Positions 1-8,957 of a DNA stretch of 64,000 nucleotides are shown piece by piece (position 1 is the first letter of the stretch; each line of letters opens with the position of its first letter). Location of the stretch: positions 1-64,000 of the forward strand of contig NZ_JAKGBI010000002.1 of NCBI RefSeq assembly GCF_021530565.1, written 5' to 3'. The translations under genes and the position numbers were made by a program. Source of the DNA: Pseudoalteromonas sp. SMS1 (GTDB lineage: Bacteria > Pseudomonadota > Gammaproteobacteria > Enterobacterales > Alteromonadaceae). Under the pieces are notes generated by a model. It did not search any database. It worked only from the letters and a program-made list of their open reading frames with translations, and was not told the DNA's origin.

Positions 1-84
1 ACAGATGATTGCTTCATATTTTTAAAGAACAGTGTAACTAACCTTGGTTAGCTACCGCAGCGCTTTGCTGCGAAGTGGAGCGCC
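1..84 (-). promoter_or_regulatory. rRNA operon leader with boxA antiterminator
   Basis: Read on the minus strand, positions 30-18 give GTTCTTTAAAAAT, which resembles the boxA antitermination element of gammaproteobacterial rRNA leaders. Two small inverted repeats lie between the promoters and boxA: CTAACC/GGTTAG at 38-51 and CGCAGC/GCTGCG at 56-72. The 16S gene itself would lie beyond the left edge and is not seen. Nothing recognisable lies between 256 and 428. Confidence 0.75.
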
Positions 85-112
85 ATATTAACCGCTTCAT
101 TTTTAAAGTCAA
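85..112 (-). promoter_or_regulatory. rRNA operon promoter P2
   Basis: On the minus strand there is a -35 TTGACT (112-107), a 16-bp spacer and a -10 TAATAT (90-85), followed by a GC-rich GGCGC discriminator. An A/T-rich tract at 113-140 is placed where an UP element would sit. The arrangement matches growth-rate-controlled stable RNA promoters. It lies downstream of P1 and just upstream of the boxA leader. Confidence 0.75.
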
Positions 113-210
113 CTAGAAAATTTAATTTTTTAAATCAACCTTTCAATTTAACTTTGCCCTTCACTTTGCATCTCGCTGTTGTGCGTGTCGCTCCGTGTCA
201 GTGGGTGCGC

Positions 211-238
211 ATTATAGGGAACTCCCGAAATAGTGCAA
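211..238 (-). promoter_or_regulatory. rRNA operon promoter P1
   Basis: On the minus strand there is a -35 TTGCAC (238-233), a 16-bp spacer and a consensus -10 TATAAT (216-211), followed at once by GCGC. An A/T-rich run at 241-256 is positioned like an UP element. The short spacer plus GC-rich discriminator are hallmarks of stringently controlled rRNA promoters. The tandem P1/P2 arrangement followed by boxA is why an rRNA operon is inferred off the left edge. Confidence 0.8.
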
Positions 239-428
239 GCACTTTTTTTATTTTATTGACGGTGAGTTTTACAATAGCTTTGAGGGTAGTATGAATGTCT
301 AAAACAAAACCAGAATCGTCAACTTACAACGCGGTATTCATCTCGAATTTACACTATCAAGCAGATTATGCTTTGCTAGCGTTTCTGCGATTAACGTTAA
401 ATATTCAGTAACACATAAATAGGCACTT

Positions 429-764
429 TTAACAAAATGCCTCTCTATAAAAATAATGCTTTCTTTTAAGCTTGGTATCACCATTGGTGATAATCTCCAT
501 GGCACCCTCATTATCAAGTGCAACATTGAAATCCGTTATCCCTCGCTTTATATCTAGCTGCATCTCTAGTTCAGCTTGCGACCAAGATTGGCCAAAACCA
601 ACTGACAAGTTATCTAAATTTTCGACATCTTCGTTCAACCTATACGCCGACCCCGGAAATATCTGAGTTAAAGTGAGTGCAACAATCTGCTTTTCATGCA
701 ATAAAAAAGCGAACATTGGCTTATCTGTTTTATTGATAAATGTCACAGTAACTTTTGCAGACAT
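429..764 (-). CDS. hypothetical protein, 111 aa
   Basis: I do not recognise the family. The protein is small and soluble, with no signal peptide or membrane segment. The N-terminal half reads as beta-rich (KVTVTFINKTDKPMFAFL), followed by an acidic middle and a basic C-terminus ending in Cys. The start at 764 is preceded by a good GAGGGA ribosome-binding site. It has no operon partner: upstream is a spacer of about 300 bp before the divergent transporter gene, downstream is the rRNA promoter region. The start context makes it likely to be a real gene; its role is unknown. Confidence 0.6.
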   Translation of the reverse strand: MSAKVTVTFINKTDKPMFAFLLHEKQIVALTLTQIFPGSAYRLNEDVENLDNLSVGFGQSWSQAELEMQLDIKRGITDFNVALDNEGAMEIITNGDTKLKRKHYFYREAFC

Positions 765-1062
765 TGCGATTCCCTCGTTCTGAATAATCTATGTGCAACT
801 ATAGGGATATTCAGATTAAAAGCAATTACGGGCCATTACAGTCCATTGTGTAATATGAAGTAATCCGATTGGCTGCCATAGAAATATACAGAGCAGCGAA
901 TTACTGGCTTTTCTACAACTGCTTTAAAAATCACTTCAATCAGTGAGTCAAAGTTTGTACAATCAACATTCACGCCGAACGCCAGCTCAACACACCTGGA
1001 CATTAAAATAAGGTATAACCTGAACACTTTTGCTTCAGAAAATGCCATTCATAAGGGATCAC

Positions 1063-1983
1063 ATGACTACAACTACTTTAGAAGCCTCATCAAAAGAAAC
1101 GACCATAATTATTGCATTGGTCAGTGCAATGCTCGTTTGGGGCTCAAGCTGGATATCAGGGAAAATAATTGCTGATATGGCACCTTCACAAGTCACGGTG
1201 TTTTATCGAATCGCATTGGCAGTACTGAGCATGTTGCCAACTTTATATCTGATGCAGAAATTCAAGTTAATTGAATTGCGCTATTCAAATAAAGCACTAT
1301 TGTGGTCACTACCAGCCGGGGCGTTAATGGCAGTTTACAATCAGTTCTTTTTCATGGGCCTATTAGACGGCCTACCTGGTAAAGGGGGAATGCTTGTCAC
1401 CACCACCAATCCCATTTTTACTTTTATGCTTAGTTTCATATTGTTTCGTATGACTCTTGCAACGAAACAGATTATGGGACTCGTATTTGGGTTTATTGGT
1501 GGTTTATTGATGATTGAGGTTTGGCACTTTAATACCGCAGAGATATTTGCATCAGGTAACGCTTTTTTCTTGCTGGCGTCAATTACCTGGGCGGCGTTAA
1601 CTTTAATCAGCAAGCAAGGTACCAAATTCTCGGACTTTTTAACTTTTAGTACATTAATGTATCTGTGGGCAACCATACTTAGCTACATATTTGCTTATGA
1701 ACACAAGCCGTTTAGCAACATCAGCAGTTACTCTAGTACCTATTGGTATCACATGCTGTATTTATCTATTGTAGTGATTAGTATTGCGACAACCATTTTC
1801 TTTTTGGCAACGCAAAAGCTAGGGGCAAACCGTTCAAGCTCCTTTATCTTCATAGTACCAGTAACAGCGATGGGTTTATCTGTGTGGTATTTTGGCGAGC
1901 AGCTCAGTTTGGCCGTTTCAGTAGGCGGTGCATTTGCGTTATGCGCAGTTTACCTATTGAACCAGCCTTCAAAAAATAAGTGA
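1063..1983 (+). CDS. EamA-family (DMT superfamily) transporter
   Basis: Inner-membrane carrier of the drug/metabolite transporter superfamily; substrates in this family range from amino acids to nucleosides, and none can be assigned here. About ten hydrophobic segments are arranged as two EamA repeats (roughly residues 18-150 and 160-295). The first begins with the typical ALVSAMLVWGSSW signature, and the second repeat ends with a VPVTAMGLSVWYFGEQ motif, a common EamA ending. An upstream in-frame TTG at 1030 is possible, but the ATG at 1063 has an AAGGGA site at good spacing, giving 306 aa, the usual family length. The gene appears monocistronic. Confidence 0.9.
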   Translation: MTTTTLEASSKETTIIIALVSAMLVWGSSWISGKIIADMAPSQVTVFYRIALAVLSMLPTLYLMQKFKLIELRYSNKALLWSLPAGALMAVYNQFFFMGLLDGLPGKGGMLVTTTNPIFTFMLSFILFRMTLATKQIMGLVFGFIGGLLMIEVWHFNTAEIFASGNAFFLLASITWAALTLISKQGTKFSDFLTFSTLMYLWATILSYIFAYEHKPFSNISSYSSTYWYHMLYLSIVVISIATTIFFLATQKLGANRSSSFIFIVPVTAMGLSVWYFGEQLSLAVSVGGAFALCAVYLLNQPSKNK

Positions 1984-1985
1984 GC

Positions 1986-2288
1986 CTAAATACTGACTTT
2001 TCGGGTGATGATATCCCTAAACATCACCCAGTCTGCGAAAAAGCTATATAAAGGGTATGTGAACGTCGCAGGTTTGTTTCCCTCATAACAAAAATGACCA
2101 AACCACGCAAAACCATAACCGAACAAAGGCGCAAGCAGTATCAAAGCCCAATATTGTGTCATTAAGCAAATTAACAGTACCAACAATACACAGGAAGAAC
2201 CGATAAAATGCATCCGCCGGCAGTACCGATTCTGATGTTGTTGCAAGTAAAATGGATAGAATTCCCCAAAGTTTTTGAACTTGCGCAT
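1986..2288 (-). CDS. Mpo1-like protein (DUF962)
   Basis: A 100-aa membrane protein of the Mpo1/YGL010w-like family. The family pattern is visible: an N-terminal FGEFYPFYLQQHQN segment, a His before the first hydrophobic stretch, a long hydrophobic region of about 40 residues, then GHFCYEGNKPATF and a C-terminal YPLYSFFADWVMF. The yeast member is an iron-dependent dioxygenase of fatty acid alpha-oxidation; whether bacterial homologues share the reaction is not established here. The gene ends 3 bp past the convergent EamA stop. It lies downstream of the metal-efflux pair on the same strand, but a terminator-like hairpin separates them. Confidence 0.85.
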   Translation of the reverse strand: MRKFKNFGEFYPFYLQQHQNRYCRRMHFIGSSCVLLVLLICLMTQYWALILLAPLFGYGFAWFGHFCYEGNKPATFTYPLYSFFADWVMFRDIITRKVSI

Positions 2289-2310
2289 CTATTTACCTCG
2301 CTAAAATAAA

Positions 2311-2330
2311 CAAAAGCCCCAAATAAGGGC
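2311..2330 (-). terminator. possible terminator of the metal-efflux operon
   Basis: Read on the minus strand, a GCCC / GGGGC stem around a TTATTT loop is followed by TTTTG and a T-rich stretch. It lies between the end of the RND pump gene (2355) and the start of the Mpo1-like gene (2288). The stem is short with a bulged G, so the call is tentative. Confidence 0.4.
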
Positions 2331-2354
2331 CCTTGAAGTGCCTTGATTCAATGA

Positions 2355-5300
2355 CTATCCACCTGCCCTAGCAGCCCTGCGCGAGAAAAATGCATAGAAG
2401 CATGGAAGGACATACAATGTAAATAAGGTTGAACTTATTAACCCCCCAATGACAACCACGGCAATCGGCTTCTGCAACTCCGAGCCAACCCCTGTAGCCA
2501 ATAACATAGGTAGCAGGCCCAAAGCAGAAGTTAGCGCAGTCATCAACACTGGCCTCAATCGTGAAACCGCACCATCCAGTACTGCATCATGAACATGCTG
2601 AGTACCACAACGGCCGTTTATGCTCTCCACCAAGACTACCCCATTGAGTACAGCAACCCCAAACAACGTAATGAACCCTACAGAACTCGCAACTGAAAGG
2701 TGTAATCCAGAATAGTACAATGCGAGAATACCTCCAACAGCAGCCAAAGGAATATTGACTAGTATCAGGGCCGATTGCCCAACGGATCCAAATGCCAGCA
2801 GCAACAGTAATGCAATCAATAAAATGGACAATGGTACAATCAACTTAAGACGATTTTGCGCTCTTTGTTGACGCTCAAATTGACCGCCTATCACCATCGT
2901 ATAACCTGCTGGTAAGTCAACGTTATTCGCAACCAACTGACGAATATCCTTTACCACTGAACCCATATCACTACCATGCACGTTTGCTTGAATAACAACT
3001 CGCCTTTGCACATCATCGCGCCTAATTTGTGGGGTTCCAGTTCCAAACTTAATCTCAGCAACATCTCCCATTCTAACCCAAGCCCCAGTGGGTGACAGCA
3101 AGGTTAAATCTGCAATCGCCGCAGGAGTATTACGAAACTTTTGCGCGAGGCGCACATATATATCGTAGCGTTCATTGCCCTTGACAACCTGACCACTGTG
3201 TTGGCCTCCAATGCCCTCATTGACTATCGACATAACATCTGCAACCGATAGCCCAAACTTTGATAGTGCTTGCCGATTTGGGGTTATGATTAGTTGAGAT
3301 TCGCCTGTAATTTGCTCTAACGCAACGTCCGTAATCCCTTCGACTTCTCTGATCACTTGTTCCAGCTCAGCCCCCTTCAAAGCCAAAACGTCTAAATCAG
3401 GACCCAATAATTTAATCGCTAACTGGGCTTTAACACCGGAAAGTAGCTCATCAACACGTGTTGCGATGGGCTGCGAAAAGTTAAGTAAAACTCCAGGAAA
3501 TACGCTCAGGCTATTTTTCATTAGTCCTTGTAATTGCACTCTATTAGTCGCACTTTGCCATTGCTCTTGTGGCTTAAGGCCTATGTATATCTCAATATTG
3601 TTGACAGGTTCGGGATCACCGCCAATCTCAGCGCGTCCGATTCTACTGAGTGCATACGTTACTTCAGGGAATGCCAAAAGCTTTTCTTCCAATTTTGGCG
3701 TCAGCGTTAACGCAGTATCAAGGCTTGCTGAGGATGCTAAGGTAACACGCAAATTAATCGTGCCCTCTTCTAATTCAGGTACAAATTCAGTCCCAATTTT
3801 AGATGCTAAAGAAATACTGATAGTGAATAGCATACACAATCCTAATATCAGTAACTTTTTGTACGCGATCACTTTGGACAAACTCGCGCGATAGTTTTTT
3901 TCTAACCAGTCTACAAGCCAGTTTCGCTTTGCTCTGAAACCTCGACGATACGCAATGCTTGCCAATGCAGGAATACCAAATAGCGCAATAATTATCGCAA
4001 AGACAACCGCTAACATAATACTCATCGCCATTGGTTCAAACATCTTCGCTTCTACACCTTCAAAGCTGAATAATGGCGCAAATACGATGAGTATAATCAA
4101 CGACGCAAAAAAAATAGACCGAGCAACTTCATGCGCCGCGCTAACAATCAACTCCGATAAATTACACTGCTTACCCGGCTCTATATTGCTTGATGCAGAT
4201 ATCTTTTTGATCACGTTTTCCGTCATAACCACAGAGCCATCTACTAGCATGCCTATAGCAATTGCGATTCCACCCAATGACATTAAATTCGCTGACATCC
4301 CCAACCATACCATTGCCATCAACGCCAAACCGACCGACAATGGGATAGAAATAAGCACCAGTAACGTGGCTCTCAGATTTAATAAAAATAACGTAAGTAC
4401 AATCGTGATAAAGATAAATGCTAACCCAAGTGCTTTGACGACCGTCATAACCGCCTGCTCAACTAGATCGGCTTGATCGTAAAATGGGGTTAGTTTCACT
4501 CCCTTAGGTAATGCGCTTTCTATGTGTGCTAAACGTGCGTAAATAGCATCAATAGTTTGTTTGCTATTGGCCCCACTACGCTTAAGAACCACACCAGAAA
4601 CCACTTCTCCCAGCGCGACAGGCTGACCATTTTCATCTCGTTTAGTCATTGTCACGGCACCTTGGCGAATTTCAGCACCAAACTGCACTTTCGCAACGTC
4701 TGAAATAGTCACCACCGCACCATTTACAACTTTAACCGGTACTTGTGCTATTTGTTCAAGCCCCTGCTCACCACTTTGAAACCAACCCGCACCTCTTATA
4801 ACCAGTTGCGCTTGTCCCCTATCCATATACCAACCACCAACATTCACATTGTTGTTCTGCAATGCTGTTTGAATATCAGCCTGACTTAGCTGATATGCTA
4901 ACATCCTTCTAGGATTCAAGTTCACTTGGTACTGTCGAACTTCACCACCAAAAGATAATACCTCTGTTACTCCTTCGATTGGCATAAGCAGTAATTTAAC
5001 CAGCCAATCATTCAGACTTCTTAACGCCACTTGGTCGTACCCTGAGTCTGATTCGGCGAGTAATAAATACTGAAAAACTTGCCCTAGCCCAGAGGTATTT
5101 GGCCCCAGTTTAGGTGTCCCTAAACCCTTAGGAATGGCTTCTCTGGCATCTTGCAGGCGTTCAAAAACTAACTGCCTTGCAAAATATACGTCTGTATCAC
5201 CTGTAAAAACTACCGTAACACCTGAAAGCCCCGTTTTAGAGATCGATCTGACTTTCTCTACATTCGGTAACGCATACATAGCGGCCTCAATCGGGTAAGT

Positions 5301-5495
5301 AATTAGCTGCTCTACCTCTTTGGCAGCAAGCCCCGGTGCTTCTGTGTTCACGACCACTTGAACATTGGTGACATCTGGGAATGCATCTAGATTTAACCTT
5401 TGAATAGAAAACGCACTTAAAATTGCCATCAAGACCATCGCAATGACGACTAGATAACGATTTGTGACCGACCACAGAATCAGTTTATTTAACAC
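2355..5495 (-). CDS. heavy-metal efflux RND permease, CzcA/CusA family
   Basis: Inner-membrane proton-driven pump of a tripartite metal exporter. At 1046 aa it has the usual HME-RND length. The N-terminal helix is followed by the periplasmic porter motif FPDVTNVQVVVNTEAPG, and the TM4 signature VDGSVVMTENVIK (about residue 415) carries the acidic residues typical of the HME class. A periplasmic IGGDPEPVNN segment is of the kind seen in divalent-cation pumps, but the metal cannot be assigned. The last TM block ends in TLYVLPCFYAFFSRRAARAG. The start lies 11 bp downstream of the adaptor gene, so both are surely co-transcribed. No outer-membrane channel gene accompanies them in the window. Confidence 0.93.
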   Translation of the reverse strand: MLNKLILWSVTNRYLVVIAMVLMAILSAFSIQRLNLDAFPDVTNVQVVVNTEAPGLAAKEVEQLITYPIEAAMYALPNVEKVRSISKTGLSGVTVVFTGDTDVYFARQLVFERLQDAREAIPKGLGTPKLGPNTSGLGQVFQYLLLAESDSGYDQVALRSLNDWLVKLLLMPIEGVTEVLSFGGEVRQYQVNLNPRRMLAYQLSQADIQTALQNNNVNVGGWYMDRGQAQLVIRGAGWFQSGEQGLEQIAQVPVKVVNGAVVTISDVAKVQFGAEIRQGAVTMTKRDENGQPVALGEVVSGVVLKRSGANSKQTIDAIYARLAHIESALPKGVKLTPFYDQADLVEQAVMTVVKALGLAFIFITIVLTLFLLNLRATLLVLISIPLSVGLALMAMVWLGMSANLMSLGGIAIAIGMLVDGSVVMTENVIKKISASSNIEPGKQCNLSELIVSAAHEVARSIFFASLIILIVFAPLFSFEGVEAKMFEPMAMSIMLAVVFAIIIALFGIPALASIAYRRGFRAKRNWLVDWLEKNYRASLSKVIAYKKLLILGLCMLFTISISLASKIGTEFVPELEEGTINLRVTLASSASLDTALTLTPKLEEKLLAFPEVTYALSRIGRAEIGGDPEPVNNIEIYIGLKPQEQWQSATNRVQLQGLMKNSLSVFPGVLLNFSQPIATRVDELLSGVKAQLAIKLLGPDLDVLALKGAELEQVIREVEGITDVALEQITGESQLIITPNRQALSKFGLSVADVMSIVNEGIGGQHSGQVVKGNERYDIYVRLAQKFRNTPAAIADLTLLSPTGAWVRMGDVAEIKFGTGTPQIRRDDVQRRVVIQANVHGSDMGSVVKDIRQLVANNVDLPAGYTMVIGGQFERQQRAQNRLKLIVPLSILLIALLLLLAFGSVGQSALILVNIPLAAVGGILALYYSGLHLSVASSVGFITLFGVAVLNGVVLVESINGRCGTQHVHDAVLDGAVSRLRPVLMTALTSALGLLPMLLATGVGSELQKPIAVVVIGGLISSTLFTLYVLPCFYAFFSRRAARAGG

Positions 5496-5506
5496 TGTTT
5501 CACCCC

Positions 5507-6694
5507 TTAATGATTGTGCGGATCAAAGCCGCTTTTTGCGAACTCAGAAGCGATGAAAAATGCACCTTTCACGGCAATTCGGCTCCCTTCGGGTAAACCA
5601 TTAATTATCCGTAATTGATTAATTTGCGTTCCTAATTGAACGGGTAATGGTAAGAAGGACTTATCCGGCTGTTCAACAAAGACCACCCAATTAAGATCAA
5701 CATCTTTTATGACCGCAGATTCAGGCACTAGCATCTCTTTGTGTTGAGATGACACAACAAAGCTCACATCCACAAACATGCCCGCATGTAACGTGTCACC
5801 TTCATTGGCAACAGAAAGCCTCACTACTTTAGTGCGTGTTTGCGTATCAATCGTGTGTGTTTGTTGTATGATCTGAGCAGCGTAATCACGACTTTCTAAA
5901 GATACGAATGCACGCGTTACTTGCTCTAAATTTAGTGTGGTATTTACAGATAGCTTAGCCTCAACCCACAGTGTCTTTTCATCTGCCAATAACATGAGCT
6001 CACTGCCAGCTGAAATCCGTTGCCCCTGTGAAAAACTGTCTTTCAAGACCACACCGGCCTGCTTTGCAACAAGCGTGTATTGACCCAATGTATCACTTGC
6101 TGGTGATGTTAGTTTTTGTATCGCGGCATCACTCAGCCCCAACGCAACTAGCTGGCCATATGCTGCATTAAATCGTGTTTTAGCAGCCAAACGTTCGCGT
6201 TCACTCACCGTTTCAGGGCCCAGCCGAGCAGTTCTTTGCCAGTCATTTTTTGCCAGTAAGTAATCAGCTTGTGCCCGTGCCATTTCTTGGCTAAACAAGG
6301 TAACAAGCTTTTGGCCTGTCTCAACTTTCTCTCCTAACACCACATAACGACTCACGACCACTGATTCCGTGCGGGGAGACACGATATAACTGGTATATCC
6401 GTTTGCCTTTACTTCTGCAGGTGCAGTATATATTTGCTCATAAAAGTTCGCGTTGATTGGTGCAACTTCAACCTCAGCCAACAATTTTTGCTCTTTACTC
6501 AACAAAATACTTGAGTGTTGCACTTGCTCACTGTGGTCGCCTTCTTCGTGAACATGTTGAGGATGCTCTGCGTGTTGTTGATTTTGTTCAGGGTGACGCG
6601 TTAATGAGCTTTCATGCTCATCTAAATTTGCTAAAGAAAATGTGCTGTGTATCAAAATAAAAAATATGAAGCATCGCTTTAGTTTAATGCTCAT
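5507..6694 (-). CDS. efflux RND periplasmic adaptor, CzcB/CusB family
   Basis: Membrane-fusion protein linking the RND pump to an outer-membrane channel. Residues 1-23 form a signal peptide. A His-rich stretch follows (several His between about residues 25 and 60, including QHAEHPQHVHEEGDH), likely a metal-binding or sensing tail. Then come a lipoyl/barrel-sandwich region (SPRTESVVVSRYVVLGEKV), a helical hairpin (about 155-190) and beta-barrel domains. I chose the ATG at 6694 because GGAGG lies 8 bp upstream; an in-frame ATG at 6709 would place that site inside the gene. The gene is 11 bp upstream of the pump gene. The upstream gap holds a perfect palindrome. Confidence 0.9.
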   Translation of the reverse strand: MSIKLKRCFIFFILIHSTFSLANLDEHESSLTRHPEQNQQHAEHPQHVHEEGDHSEQVQHSSILLSKEQKLLAEVEVAPINANFYEQIYTAPAEVKANGYTSYIVSPRTESVVVSRYVVLGEKVETGQKLVTLFSQEMARAQADYLLAKNDWQRTARLGPETVSERERLAAKTRFNAAYGQLVALGLSDAAIQKLTSPASDTLGQYTLVAKQAGVVLKDSFSQGQRISAGSELMLLADEKTLWVEAKLSVNTTLNLEQVTRAFVSLESRDYAAQIIQQTHTIDTQTRTKVVRLSVANEGDTLHAGMFVDVSFVVSSQHKEMLVPESAVIKDVDLNWVVFVEQPDKSFLPLPVQLGTQINQLRIINGLPEGSRIAVKGAFFIASEFAKSGFDPHNH

Positions 6695-6832
6695 GAGTAG
6701 AACCTCCATTTTCCCCCTACAAAGCAGCTTTTGCCAATAAGACTAACTGCAGCCCTTTGGGAGGAATGAAAATCATGCATAACGTAGTCTCTACACCACA
6801 TATACTGTGCTGCGCTAAGGCATGATTATTTG

Positions 6833-6850
6833 TACGAACGATCGTTCGTA
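6833..6850. promoter_or_regulatory. 18-bp perfect palindrome, candidate operator
   Basis: TACGAACGA/TCGTTCGTA is a perfect 18-bp inverted repeat in the 271-bp gap between the His-rich exported protein and the efflux adaptor. Size and symmetry fit a dimeric repressor site, for example of the TetR family. No such regulator gene is nearby, so the link to efflux control is inference. Confidence 0.5.
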
Positions 6851-6965
6851 ACACCTTATGTTAAGTCGGGCATAGTTTCTTGCCCATCACTCAACTTTTA
6901 AACCATTACTGAGATCTCTTTCCACTTTAAAGGAGATGCTGCGCAGCAATGAAAAAATACAGATG

Positions 6966-7325
6966 TTAGGACAAAATTGGAGGCTTGAATTTGGACTCAA
7001 TTCTTTTACGCACCTGTCTATCAGGCGCACTAAATATCGCGAATGAAATATCCAATGAAGAGTGTGTTTGGGTCTCGAAACTCACCCAAGAGGTGTGACT
7101 ACCGGAACAATGTCCACAATGATGACAATCTTGAACAGCATGTCCATGCTCATCAAATTTAACAGAGGTGGAAATTTGTTCATCGTGCTGGTGAGTGTGA
7201 CTAGATTGCAGGTGCTTTGCATCAACTGGGTGGAATTCAGAGATAGATGCGACAGACAAAACGGATTGCAATGCAACCACGGTGATAAGTATCGCGTAAA
7301 TTAGGGCTCTGAAGTTCAATCTCAC
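6966..7325 (-). CDS. exported His-rich small protein of a metal-resistance locus
   Basis: A 119-aa protein with an N-terminal signal peptide or anchor (RALIYAILITVVALQSVLSVAS). The mature part is rich in His and Cys: SSHTHQHDEQ, then DEHGHAVQDCHHCGHCSGSH. This is a credible metal-binding cluster. Small exported His-rich proteins (DUF2946/CzcI/CopL-like) often precede czc-type efflux genes, and this one lies immediately upstream of the adaptor and pump on the same strand. The exact family is not certain. The 271-bp gap to the adaptor and the palindrome in it suggest a separate promoter for the pump genes. Confidence 0.7.
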   Translation of the reverse strand: MRLNFRALIYAILITVVALQSVLSVASISEFHPVDAKHLQSSHTHQHDEQISTSVKFDEHGHAVQDCHHCGHCSGSHTSWVSFETQTHSSLDISFAIFSAPDRQVRKRIESKFKPPILS

Positions 7326-7816
7326 ACCTTAGTATGAACAAAAAATGCAATGCAAATATAAATAGCGATTACCATAAAGTCAACCGGATCGTGTTTAAAA
7401 ACTCCAGCAAACCATTGTTATGTAATAACATTATCCATAAACTATTGCGTGAATTAAAATATCCTCACATGTTAGCGACACCTCAAAACCCGTCAACCAA
7501 ACATGCATAACTCACGTATTGACTGTCTGGGCCCAGAATACTCAACGCTTCCCCTTCGCTGGTATTATTTACAAATGGAATGTATCTAACAACACGATCT
7601 AACCTGCGCATACCTTTTACGTGTATATTAGGTTTGATCGTACAGAGGGATAAAATGGCTGTATTGCATTACATGTAAACTGCACTATCTCAATACATGC
7701 ACCAAAATAAAAAAACCTGACGTTGCTAACATATGTAAAAACCTATCTAACTTGAGTTGCTTTTGTGGGCTCGATTTAATGTATAGTACAAAACACTATA
7801 GAACCGATGACCACAC
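7326..7816. other. 491-bp intergenic region with a possible gene remnant
   Basis: It lies between the His-rich protein gene and the first GNAT gene, so it should hold the promoter of the metal locus. On the minus strand an ORF at 7611-7483 encodes 42 residues that look protein-like (LDRVVRYIPFVNNTSEGE and GPDSQYVSYACLVDGF), and the frame stays open for a further 17 codons upstream without a start. There is no usable ribosome-binding site. It may be a fragment of a decayed gene or chance. Confidence 0.3.
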
Positions 7817-8290
7817 TCATAATCGAACATTCATCAGTAGTACGCGATAACCTTTTGAGTCAGCCTCAAACATAGGCTCAAACCCAAGTTTTCGATAAAG
7901 CCCGCCCGTCAAATCCTCAGTTTGCAAATATAGTGTCTCAATCCCCTTATCTTTCGCGTGCTCAATTAAAAATTGCACCAAGCGGTGCGCTAAGCTTTTG
8001 CCCCTTGCTTTAGATGCAACATATACCCCACCAATCCAATGTTCGAATTGAAGATATTCTTCCATTTCATGTAATTTGAGCTCAGCGGTCCCCAAAAGCT
8101 CGCCACCTTGGAGTGCAATTACATTTATGGGTAAAGTGCCTTTTTTGAGCGCACTTTCTAGCTTATCAGTCACTTCTTGAAGTGAATATCGGCCACTTTG
8201 CTCGCACCATTCTCGATAGTACCACATGGCAATTTTCGGAACATACTGTGGTTTTTCTGCCAAATTACAAAAAACTATTTCCTTGTTCAT
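7817..8290 (-). CDS. GNAT-family N-acetyltransferase
   Basis: A 157-aa protein of the GCN5-related acetyltransferase fold, which transfers an acetyl group from acetyl-CoA to an amine; the substrate is unknown. The acetyl-CoA binding motif A is seen as GGVYVASKARGKSLAHRLVQFLIEHA, where R/Q-x-x-G is replaced by ARGKSLA. It is followed by LYLQTEDLTGGLYRKLGFEP, the usual beta5-alpha4 segment. AGGA lies upstream of the ATG at 8290. The gene is 17 bp downstream of a second GNAT gene on the same strand, so the two are probably one transcript. Confidence 0.85.
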   Translation of the reverse strand: MNKEIVFCNLAEKPQYVPKIAMWYYREWCEQSGRYSLQEVTDKLESALKKGTLPINVIALQGGELLGTAELKLHEMEEYLQFEHWIGGVYVASKARGKSLAHRLVQFLIEHAKDKGIETLYLQTEDLTGGLYRKLGFEPMFEADSKGYRVLLMNVRL

Positions 8291-8307
8291 AAATTAATCC
8301 TATCAAT

Positions 8308-8790
8308 TTACTCTAACCATTTGTACATAATATAGCTATCAACTAAACCAAGGCGTGCATGACGATATGCGTTGGGAATTGTGCCAATGATCTCAAACCC
8401 TAACTTTTGCCATAAAGAAACGGCTATTTGGTTACTTGAAACAACCGAGTTGAACTGCATGGCACGAAACCCAAGCGCTAATGCCTGCTGCTGAGAATGT
8501 TCACACAAAGATCTTGCTAAGCCTTTTCCCCGAGCTTTAGGAGAGACCATATAGCCACAGTTGCAAATATGATCACTCGGCCCCATCCCATTGGCCTTTA
8601 TGTAATAACTTCCCAACACTTGATCATTTTCTGCATATACGAATGAATTGAGGGATTGTTCACACCACAGGCGATACGCGAAAGCTTCATCCATTTGTGG
8701 ATCAAATGCGTAGGTTTCTTGCTGGACGATAACCTCTTTGAAAGTTGGCCAAAATGCAGCAAAGTCTTGCTCCGTCATCACCCTAATCAT
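8308..8790 (-). CDS. GNAT-family N-acetyltransferase
   Basis: A 160-aa acetyltransferase, distinct in sequence from its downstream neighbour. Motif A reads CGYMVSPKARGKGLARSLCEHS with the R-G-K-G-L-A acetyl-CoA loop. The C-terminal VSLWQKLGFEIIGTIPNAY segment is typical of GNATs acting on small molecules or antibiotics. A good AGGAG precedes the start at 8790. It is the first gene of a two-gene unit. Confidence 0.87.
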   Translation of the reverse strand: MIRVMTEQDFAAFWPTFKEVIVQQETYAFDPQMDEAFAYRLWCEQSLNSFVYAENDQVLGSYYIKANGMGPSDHICNCGYMVSPKARGKGLARSLCEHSQQQALALGFRAMQFNSVVSSNQIAVSLWQKLGFEIIGTIPNAYRHARLGLVDSYIMYKWLE

Positions 8791-8957
8791 GGTTAAATAC
8801 TCCTAAATCCAATAAAATTATTACTGTGCTATTTGCGCAGTTCAGACTAAATAATGCACATAGAATCAGATAAATGGCAAGAAACAAAGCGCGATATTAG
8901 GAGAGTGCAAACAACCTGCATAGGTGGTCAAGTTGCTTGCTTAAAAAGCGGCGTTTA

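Noticed and set aside
836-1048. 70-aa minus-strand ORF upstream of the EamA gene
   Set aside because: No ribosome-binding site, and it occupies the expected divergent promoter region; composition unconvincing.
3955-4476. 173-aa plus-strand ORF opposite the RND pump gene
   Set aside because: Antisense to a well-conserved coding region; its low-complexity Ile/Ala/Asn content is the complement of pump codons.
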